A DNA stretch of 6,678 nucleotides from Nitrospinota bacterium (GTDB taxonomy: Bacteria; Nitrospinota; Nitrospinia; UBA9942). Shown piece after piece: positions 1 to 4,911 of this stretch. Positions within the stretch are counted from its first letter, which is position 1. Every line of letters starts with the position of its first letter. The notes below the pieces were generated by a model. It worked only from the letters and a program-made list of their open reading frames with translations. It was not told the DNA's origin and did no database searches. The position numbers were made by a program, and so were the translations under genes. The stretch lies in assembly GCA_003489165.1 (NCBI GenBank), contig DNJG01000071.1, forward strand, positions 1,380 through 8,057, in the 5' to 3' direction.

Positions 1-354
1 AGCGGCTGGGCTACAAACACAAAAAATGGAAGAGGATTTAAGATAATCGAGATATATCGTGAGGACTGTCCAAAGTCCCAGCATATACAATTAAAAATAG
101 AGCCAAAGGATGGCAAAGCTGTATGTGTATATGGCGGAGAGGTATCTGATAAGGAGCCTGATTATATTATGTGGGCAAAGACAGATAGATGGATAGCGAT
201 GGGAAAAGGGGAATATGGTCCAATGAAAGCTATGACTTTCAGGAGACTTAAGTTTGATGGTCCGATGTGGGAAGCAATGAAGAATATGGGGCCATTTTCT
301 GCCTTTCTATTATTAACAGGAAAAGTTGATTCAGACTTTTCATCATGTCATTAA
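1..354 (+). CDS. SCP-2 sterol-carrier-like domain protein, 3' part (5' end outside window)
   Basis: The frame is open from the first base to the TAA at 352-354, so the gene starts upstream; 117 residues are visible. The visible part resembles the SCP-2 sterol transfer fold: a strand-rich half with GFKIIEIYRED and IQLKIEPKDGKAVCVYGG, then DYIMWAKTDRWIAMGKGEYG, PMKAMTFRRLKFDGPMWEAM and a hydrophobic end (PFSAFLLLTGKV). The pattern 'threshold residue + W + G.....P.KA....LKF.G' is typical of bacterial SCP-2 domains, which bind lipids or acyl chains in a hydrophobic tunnel; the actual ligand cannot be told from sequence. No membrane segment or catalytic motif is visible. It ends 18 bases before the methyltransferase and probably shares a transcript with it and the two sulfur-type genes downstream. 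The Met at 169 is internal, not the start. The family call is by pattern only. Confidence 0.7.
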   Translation, partial: SGWATNTKNGRGFKIIEIYREDCPKSQHIQLKIEPKDGKAVCVYGGEVSDKEPDYIMWAKTDRWIAMGKGEYGPMKAMTFRRLKFDGPMWEAMKNMGPFSAFLLLTGKVDSDFSSCH

Positions 355-372
355 GTATGGTATTTTAATAAA

Positions 373-1074
373 ATGCCACTCACTCCTGAGAAATATGATA
401 ATTGGTATTACACTAAGAAGGGTAAATATATAAGCGGGCTTGAGAAAAGGGTTTTGCTGAAGATGATAGCCCCTGATAGAATTTCGGATTTTAAAATTTT
501 GGATATAGGATGCGGGACAGGGTATTTTACGCAATTTCTGAGCAGCTATTGCAGGAGTGTTGTGGGAATTGATACATCAGTGAATATGATTAAATATGCA
601 ATGAAGAAGAGAGAAGACAGAAGTCAGAAGACAGAAGTCAGAATAAAATATATTGTTGCTGATGCGGAGAGCCTCCCATTTAAAGATGGTAGTTTTGATA
701 TATCTGTATCCATAACAGCAGTAAATTTTTTCAGGAATCCGGCAAGGGCTGTCTCGGAGGCGGTAAGAATCAGCAGGGAGAAGATTTTTCTCGGTGTGTT
801 GAATAAATGGAGTTTGCTCTACTTTTTTAAAAAGGTGAAGAGTTTTTTTGTAAATACATCATATTCTGATGCCTGTTTTTATAGTCAGGGAGATATGGTG
901 AATATTCTTTCTTCATTTCCACAGATTAAAGGTGTTTATAAACAACATACCTATTTTCTCCCATTTCCACAAATCCGTTTAATCCTGTCGGGAGTTGAGT
1001 GGATTATACCCTCATGGCTTCCCTTTGGGGGGTTTATGGGTATTGTCGGAGAGAAAGAAGGGAGGATTAGATGA
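373..1074 (+). CDS. Class I SAM-dependent methyltransferase (Methyltransf_11/UbiE-like)
   Basis: A 233-residue Rossmann-fold methyltransferase. Motif I is ILDIGCGTGYF (residues 42-52), which binds S-adenosylmethionine. The acidic end of strand 2 is D67 in VVGIDTSVNMI, and ADAESLPFKDGSFD (96-109) is the usual motif around strand 4. The N-terminus YDNWYYTKKGKYISGLEKRVLL is the common opening of this group (YDxWFxTxxGxxxxxLE), which supports the ATG at 373 although no Shine-Dalgarno is visible before it. The methyl acceptor is unknown; the C-terminal part has aromatic, hydrophobic stretches but no clear transmembrane helix. Residues 81-90 are encoded by a perfect 14-base tandem duplication (four heptads), forming an extra charged loop between helix and strand. 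The stop codon overlaps the next start (ATGA), so it is translationally coupled to the DsrE-like gene. A role in the sulfur cluster is inference from position only. Confidence 0.88.
   Translation: MPLTPEKYDNWYYTKKGKYISGLEKRVLLKMIAPDRISDFKILDIGCGTGYFTQFLSSYCRSVVGIDTSVNMIKYAMKKREDRSQKTEVRIKYIVADAESLPFKDGSFDISVSITAVNFFRNPARAVSEAVRISREKIFLGVLNKWSLLYFFKKVKSFFVNTSYSDACFYSQGDMVNILSSFPQIKGVYKQHTYFLPFPQIRLILSGVEWIIPSWLPFGGFMGIVGEKEGRIR
613..643 (+). repeat. GAAGNCA heptad repeat inside the methyltransferase gene
   Basis: Two perfect 14-base copies lie head to tail (613-626 and 627-640), each made of the heptads GAAGACA and GAAGTCA, followed by a partial GAA. The block is read as E-D-R-S-Q-K-T-E-V-R. 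The same heptad type, in the same reading frame and followed by the same GAATAAA sequence, occurs in folC at 5897-5924. It falls between the helix ending NMIKYAMKK and the strand IKYIVADAE, where related methyltransferases normally have a short loop. Confidence 0.9.
1061..1065 (+). promoter_or_regulatory. Ribosome binding site of the DsrE-like gene, inside the methyltransferase end
   Basis: GGAGG lies five bases before the ATG at 1071 and within the last codons of the methyltransferase gene. It fixes the DsrE-like start and supports coupled translation through the ATGA overlap. Confidence 0.75.
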
Positions 1075-1391
1075 AATTAGGAATTGTTATTTATTCATGT
1101 GATTCTGAAACCGTATGGAATGCCTTCAGGTTTGGAAATCATGCCCTTAAAAATGGCGATGTGGTAAAGATATTTTTATTGGCAAAGGGGGTGGAGTGCG
1201 AATCTCTTAATACGGATAAATTTAATGTTACTGAACAGATAGACGCCTTTGCTAATAACAGCGGCAAGATTTTTGCCTGTGGCACCTGCCTAAAAATCAG
1301 GGGCTCGCAAGGCTCAGAAGTATGTCCCATGTCAACAATGAAAGATTTGTATGAAATAGTAAAAGAGAGTGATAAAATTATAACATTCTAA
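1071..1391 (+). CDS. DsrE/DsrF-like sulfur-relay family protein
   Basis: A 106-residue cytoplasmic protein with the DsrE fold pattern. It opens with the strand MKLGIVIYSCDSETVWNAFRF, continues with ALKNGDVVKIFLLAKGVE, and has a cysteine-bearing segment ACGTCLKIRGSQGSEVC (69-85) before a final helix and strand (MKDLYEIVKESDKIITF). Cysteines are C10, C43, C70, C73 and C85; the C70-x-x-C73 pair with C85 is the likely redox or persulfide-carrying site, as expected for DsrE/TusD-type sulfur carriers, which pass sulfane sulfur between proteins. The start has a good GGAGG and overlaps the methyltransferase by 4 bases; the SQR-like gene follows 22 bases later. The neighbouring SQR-like protein would make a natural persulfide donor, but this is inferred. 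It lacks partner DsrF/DsrH genes in view, so it is not the DsrEFH complex of sulfur oxidisers as such. Confidence 0.85.
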   Translation: MKLGIVIYSCDSETVWNAFRFGNHALKNGDVVKIFLLAKGVECESLNTDKFNVTEQIDAFANNSGKIFACGTCLKIRGSQGSEVCPMSTMKDLYEIVKESDKIITF

Positions 1392-1404
1392 AGTGTTTTT
1401 ATGA

Positions 1405-1409
1405 GGAGG
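1405..1409 (+). promoter_or_regulatory. Ribosome binding site deciding the start of the SQR-like gene
   Basis: GGAGG, within GAGGAGG at 1403-1409, precedes two adjacent ATG codons. The gap is one base to the ATG at 1411 and four bases to the ATG at 1414, so the second ATG is the more likely start. Confidence 0.65.
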
Positions 1410-1413
1410 CATG

Positions 1414-2577
1414 ATGTCAGCAAAGACAATAGTTGTTTTAGGCGGCGGCAGTGGTGGAATTGTATGTGCCAATGAGTTAAGAAAAAAATTAGGCGGAGAG
1501 CACAGGATTATACTTATTGATAAAGATGAAGAACATACATTCTATCCCTCCCTTTTGTGGTTAATCTTTGGTTTAAGAAAACCTGAACAGATAAAGAGAA
1601 GCCTGAGGGCTTTAACAAAAAAAGGGATTGAGTTTATTCAAGGTGAGGTTACTGAGATTTCCACCGAGAAAAAATCTATCAGCCTTAATAGACAAAATAT
1701 AAATTATGATGAACTTATAATCTCACTTGGTGCAGAGCTAAATACAAAGGCATTTCCCAAGACTCCAAAGATTTTCAATTTTTACTGTCTGGAAGGTGCA
1801 AAACTCTCTGGCGAGGCAATAAATAATTTTTCTAACGGGAAAATAGTTATTTTCATTGGCGGGATGCCCTTTAAATGTCCTGCCGCACCTTATGAATTTG
1901 CATTTTTAATTGACTCCTTTTTTAAAAATAGAAATATCCGTGGCAGAATTAGTATTGAAATCTATACACCCGAAACATTACCAATGCCAACTGCAGGACC
2001 TCAAATTGGCAATATGTTAAAGCAGATGTTAGAGTCAAGACAGATTAATTTTAATCCTGAATATAAATTTAAGTCTGTTGACGAAGGAAAAATCTATTTT
2101 GAAAATAATAAAACTGCCGATTTTGATCTTCTCTTTGTTGTCCCACCCCACACTGCACCTGAGGTGGTTAAAAAAACAAATCTAATAAATGAAAGCGGTT
2201 GGATACCTGTTGATAGGGAAACACTAAAGACAAAATTTGAAAATGTCTATGCAATCGGTGATGTAACTACAATTAAACTTCCAGGACAGTATAAAACTGA
2301 TAAACCGCTAAATTTACCAAAGGCAGGTGTATTTGCACATTATCAGGCAGAGGTTGTAGCAGAGAATATTGTAAAGGAAATTAACGGACAAAAACCTGAT
2401 AAAAGGTATTCAGGGAATGGCTACTGTTTCCTTGAATTGGGAAGCCATAAAGCAGGATTTGCAAAGGGGAATTTTTTTGCAACTCCATCTCCTTCAGTGG
2501 CGATATATAGCTCCGGGAAAATCTGGCATCTCGGAAAGATAGCTTTTGAAAAGTGGTGGTTATGGAAATGGTTTTGA
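1414..2577 (+). CDS. Sulfide:quinone oxidoreductase-like FAD-dependent oxidoreductase
   Basis: A 387-residue flavoprotein of the SQR/flavocytochrome c sulfide dehydrogenase group. The N-terminal FAD dinucleotide motif is VVLGGGSGG (GGGSGG at 10-15), followed by IILIDKDEEHTFYPSLLW; the second FAD motif is VYAIGDVTTIKLPG (D283), then LPKAGVFAHYQAEVVAENI. Three cysteines fall where SQRs have their catalytic set: C125 (NFYCLEGA), C155 (MPFKCPAAPYEFAF) and C338 (GNGYCFLELG). In SQRs these oxidise sulfide to sulfane sulfur and pass electrons through FAD to quinone. The C-terminal tail (375-387) is rich in Trp and Phe with lysines, fitting an amphipathic anchor in the membrane face, where SQRs sit. 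No signal peptide is seen, so this end faces the cytoplasm. Start chosen by Shine-Dalgarno spacing; the ATG at 1411 is the alternative. The exact SQR subtype and true substrate cannot be settled here. Confidence 0.82.
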   Translation: MSAKTIVVLGGGSGGIVCANELRKKLGGEHRIILIDKDEEHTFYPSLLWLIFGLRKPEQIKRSLRALTKKGIEFIQGEVTEISTEKKSISLNRQNINYDELIISLGAELNTKAFPKTPKIFNFYCLEGAKLSGEAINNFSNGKIVIFIGGMPFKCPAAPYEFAFLIDSFFKNRNIRGRISIEIYTPETLPMPTAGPQIGNMLKQMLESRQINFNPEYKFKSVDEGKIYFENNKTADFDLLFVVPPHTAPEVVKKTNLINESGWIPVDRETLKTKFENVYAIGDVTTIKLPGQYKTDKPLNLPKAGVFAHYQAEVVAENIVKEINGQKPDKRYSGNGYCFLELGSHKAGFAKGNFFATPSPSVAIYSSGKIWHLGKIAFEKWWLWKWF

Positions 2578-2689
2578 TGATTCGGCTATTTTAATCTATC
2601 AATAAGATGCCCTACATTACACTGTAGATTTATTCCTTTCTATCAAATTATTCTATAAAATCCATTCTATTTTTGATATTCTAACATTT
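2578..2689. other. Intergenic region between the sulfur cluster and the phosphorylase gene
   Basis: This very AT-rich 112-base gap is the longest in the window and probably separates two transcripts. It holds a small inverted repeat (CTACA at 2612-2616 and TGTAG at 2623-2627, six-base loop) followed by a pyrimidine-rich stretch, too weak to call a terminator. A TATAAA at 2654-2659 could be a -10 box, but no matching -35 was found at normal spacing. No Shine-Dalgarno precedes the ATG at 2690. Confidence 0.4.
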
Positions 2690-4405
2690 ATGGTGCGATT
2701 TCAGGAATTATTAAGAGAGCCGAAGATAGCCTATTTCTCAATGGAGGTTGGTATATTGAATGATATGCCTACATACAGCGGAGGACTTGGTGTTCTTGCA
2801 GGGGATACGATAAGGTCAAGCGCCGATTTAAAACTTCCCTTTGTTGCTGTAACGCTGTTGAGCAGAAAGGGTTTTTTCAATCAGGATATAGATGAAAATG
2901 GGAGGCAGATAGAATCTCCTGTTTCGTGGGAGCCGTCCAGATTCATGACCTTACTTTCCGAGAAGGTCAAGGTAAAGATAGAGGGGAGAGATGTTTATGT
3001 TCAGGCGTGGCTATATATTGTGGATAGTCTTACAGGCGGGAAGGTTCCTGTATTCTTTCTTGATACAGATACCCCGGAGAATGCACCTGCTGACAGAGAG
3101 ATAACTTCCCATCTCTATGGCGGCGACAATAAATACAGATTAAAGCAGGAGATTGTCCTCGGCATCGGCGGTGTAAGGATGCTGAATGCCCTTAGTTTTC
3201 AAATCAAGAAATACCACATGAACGAAGGACACGCCTCATTTCTTACGCTTGAGCTTCTCTTGGAATTCAAAAAAGATATTGAATCTGTCTGGGATGAAAG
3301 ATTTGTATGGGATACAGAAAGGGTGAAAGACCTGTGCGTCTTCACAACCCACACACCTATAGAGGCAGGGCACGATAAATTTCCCTATGATTTAATCAGG
3401 GATGTAATGGGAGAATTAATTCCGTTTGATATACTTAAAGAGCTTGCAGGGAGGGATAATCTCAATATGACACTCCTCGCATTAAACTTAAGCAAATATG
3501 TAAATGGTGTTGCGAAAAAACATGGAGAGGTATCAAAGAACCTTTTCCCGGGCTATGAAATCCATGCAATTACAAACGGTGTTCATTCATATACATGGAC
3601 ATGCGAGAGCCTTGCGAGGGTCTATGATAAATATATTCCGGGCTGGGCAAATGAGCCTGAGCTATTTGTAAGAATCGGAAAGATACCTGATGAAGAACTG
3701 TGGGATGCCCATATAGAGGCGAAAATAAGATTGCTGAATTATATCAAAGAGACAGCTGGTGTTGTGATGAGCCCGGATATATTAACAATAGGTTTTGCAA
3801 GGAGGGCGACTGCATATAAGAGGGCTGACCTTTTATTCTCCGATATAAACAGGCTCAAAAAGATAGCGAAGACAGGAAAACTCCAGATTATATATGCCGG
3901 CAAGTCGCACCCAAACGACCATCCCGGAAAGGAACTTATACAGAGAATAAATAACTATATTAAAGAACTTAAAGGGTCTATAGATATTGTATATCTGAAA
4001 AATTACAATATGGACATTGCGCTGAAACTTGTATCAGGTGTTGATATCTGGCTGAATACACCCTTGAGACCAAGGGAGGCTTCTGGGACAAGCGGGATGA
4101 AGGCTGCACACAATGGGGTTATAAATTTTAGTGTCCTTGACGGCTGGTGGATAGAAGGGCATATAGAAGGTTATACAGGCTGGGCAATAGGACCGGTGCC
4201 CTCTGAGGTTACACTAACTGAAAATCTGGATACAAAAGATGCTGACGACCTTTATACCAAATTGGGAAAGACTATTATACCGATGTTTTATAATAACAGG
4301 CATACATGGATAAGGATGATGCAAAATGCAATAGGCAAGAATGCCTATTACTTCAACAGCCACAGGATGATGAGGAGGTATGTCACAGAGGCATATATAA
4401 GGTAA
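2690..4405 (+). CDS. glgP: Alpha-glucan (glycogen/maltodextrin) phosphorylase, short GT35 form
   Basis: Cuts alpha-1,4-glucans with phosphate to release glucose-1-phosphate, using pyridoxal phosphate; cytoplasmic. The N-terminus IAYFSMEVGI...PTYSGGLGVLAGDT (13-40) is the start of the catalytic domain in the 'alpha-glucan family phosphorylase' group. Further family blocks are HMNEGHASFL (176-185), HTPIEAGHDKF (221-231), ITNGVHSYTW (294-303), GFARRATAYKRADLLF (368-383) and AGKSHPNDHPGKELI (403-417). REASGTSGMKAAHNG (462-476) is the cofactor site; K471 is the predicted pyridoxal-phosphate lysine. The last position before N in the classic signature is H instead of L/M. At 571 residues it is much shorter than the 800-plus residues of classical or longer members and begins directly at the catalytic domain. 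No frameshift is visible, so it appears to be a naturally short form. The start is supported by family alignment, not by a ribosome site. It stands apart from its neighbours functionally. Confidence 0.92.
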   Translation: MVRFQELLREPKIAYFSMEVGILNDMPTYSGGLGVLAGDTIRSSADLKLPFVAVTLLSRKGFFNQDIDENGRQIESPVSWEPSRFMTLLSEKVKVKIEGRDVYVQAWLYIVDSLTGGKVPVFFLDTDTPENAPADREITSHLYGGDNKYRLKQEIVLGIGGVRMLNALSFQIKKYHMNEGHASFLTLELLLEFKKDIESVWDERFVWDTERVKDLCVFTTHTPIEAGHDKFPYDLIRDVMGELIPFDILKELAGRDNLNMTLLALNLSKYVNGVAKKHGEVSKNLFPGYEIHAITNGVHSYTWTCESLARVYDKYIPGWANEPELFVRIGKIPDEELWDAHIEAKIRLLNYIKETAGVVMSPDILTIGFARRATAYKRADLLFSDINRLKKIAKTGKLQIIYAGKSHPNDHPGKELIQRINNYIKELKGSIDIVYLKNYNMDIALKLVSGVDIWLNTPLRPREASGTSGMKAAHNGVINFSVLDGWWIEGHIEGYTGWAIGPVPSEVTLTENLDTKDADDLYTKLGKTIIPMFYNNRHTWIRMMQNAIGKNAYYFNSHRMMRRYVTEAYIR

Positions 4406-4408
4406 TCC

Positions 4409-4438
4409 TTGACTTATTATTTAGCAGGGATATATGAT
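4409..4438 (+). promoter_or_regulatory. Sigma-70-like promoter for the Met/His-rich exported protein
   Basis: TTGACT at 4409-4414 and TATGAT at 4433-4438 are separated by 18 bases; each differs by one base from the housekeeping consensus. It begins four bases after the phosphorylase stop codon, and transcription would start near 4445, about 30 bases before the ATG at 4476. It suggests independent expression of the small gene. Prediction from sequence only. Confidence 0.6.
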
Positions 4439-4459
4439 AATACAAGAATAAAAAAGGTG

Positions 4460-4470
4460 AAAGGAGGTGA
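4460..4470 (+). promoter_or_regulatory. Near-perfect Shine-Dalgarno before the small exported protein
   Basis: AAAGGAGGTGA matches the usual complement of the 16S rRNA 3' end almost fully and places GGAGG eight bases before the ATG at 4476. A weaker AAGGTGA lies just upstream (4454-4460). This decides the ATG at 4476 over an in-frame GTG at 4467 that lies inside the Shine-Dalgarno itself. It is by far the strongest ribosome site in the window. Confidence 0.85.
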
Positions 4471-4475
4471 AATAT

Positions 4476-4844
4476 ATGAAGGTTTTAAAGATATTTGGAT
4501 TAATATTGTTGGCAGTATCAATATCTACTGATTATGCCTTCGCAAAAAAAGAGAAGGGTATGGGTGGGATGATGCATGGTGAAATGATGGGAGGCATGAA
4601 GGATAACAGAGAAGAACATCATAAGATGATGACCGATGTAATGCAATCTGTTGCTGATTTGGCTGCTGTTGTCAAGGGTTCAGTTGCCGATAAGGATGCA
4701 AAAGATAAATGTGATGCCATTATTGCAAAGGCAGGAGAAATGATAAAGAAGCATGACGAGATGTGGAAAGAGCATCAGCAGAAGATGGAAGAGATGATGA
4801 AGTCCCATAAAGATATGATGGAAAAAAAGAAGGAAAAGAAATAA
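4476..4844 (+). CDS. Small exported Met/His/Lys-rich protein, function unknown
   Basis: A 122-residue protein that I do not recognise as a named family. It has a clear signal peptide: basic start MKVLK, hydrophobic core IFGLILLAVSI, and probable cleavage after AFA (residue 23). The 99-residue mature part is very rich in Met (16) and Lys, with six His. It opens with a Gly/Met segment (GMGGMMHGEMMGGM, 28-41), then a predicted helix around DVMQSVADLAAVV, and a long, highly charged C-terminal helix (from about residue 85) of Glu, Lys, Met and His ending in KKKEKK. There is one cysteine, in DKCDAI, and no lipobox. Met/His clusters in the periplasm often bind copper or other soft metals, so metal binding or stress protection is a reasonable guess, not a shown function. 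It has its own promoter and a strong ribosome site, suggesting high expression. A 49-base inverted repeat follows five bases after the stop. Confidence 0.8.
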   Translation: MKVLKIFGLILLAVSISTDYAFAKKEKGMGGMMHGEMMGGMKDNREEHHKMMTDVMQSVADLAAVVKGSVADKDAKDKCDAIIAKAGEMIKKHDEMWKEHQQKMEEMMKSHKDMMEKKKEKK

Positions 4845-4849
4845 AAATA

Positions 4850-4898
4850 GTGGTTAGTGTTAGTGACAGTAACTGACACTGACACTAATCACTAACAC
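4850..4898. repeat. 49-base inverted repeat of 6-7-base units (GTTAGTG type) upstream of folC
   Basis: The left arm 4850-4870 and right arm 4878-4898 are complementary except for two single-base bulges (G4852 or G4853, and T4889) and one mismatch, with a seven-base loop. Each arm is built of short tandem units: TTAGTG twice on the left, and ACTGAC twice then ACTAAT(C) and ACTAAC on the right. It starts five bases after the upstream stop and ends 13 bases before the folC ATG. No T-run follows, so it is not a standard intrinsic terminator. It could still shape the mRNA 3' end upstream or mask folC initiation. Its make-up resembles the heptad modules inside folC and the methyltransferase gene. 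Confidence 0.8.
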
Positions 4899-4911
4899 CG
4901 GTACTCCTGAA

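Noticed and set aside
169..354. A separate 61-residue protein starting at the ATG at 169
   Set aside because: The same frame is open back to base 1 and the upstream residues fit the SCP-2 domain, so this ATG is internal.
343..534. Minus-strand ORF opposite the SCP-2/methyltransferase junction
   Set aside because: It overlaps well-supported coding sequence on the other strand, has no ribosome site and no recognisable motif.
1139..1330. Minus-strand ORF opposite the DsrE-like gene
   Set aside because: It lies wholly inside a recognised gene and shows no protein family features.
2612..2640. Intrinsic terminator after the SQR-like gene
   Set aside because: The stem is only five base pairs with two G-C pairs, and the following pyrimidine stretch is interrupted; too weak to call.
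4467..4475. GTG at 4467 as an upstream start of the small exported protein
   Set aside because: The GTG lies inside the Shine-Dalgarno AAGGAGGTGA; the ATG at 4476 has ideal spacing from it and gives a normal signal peptide.
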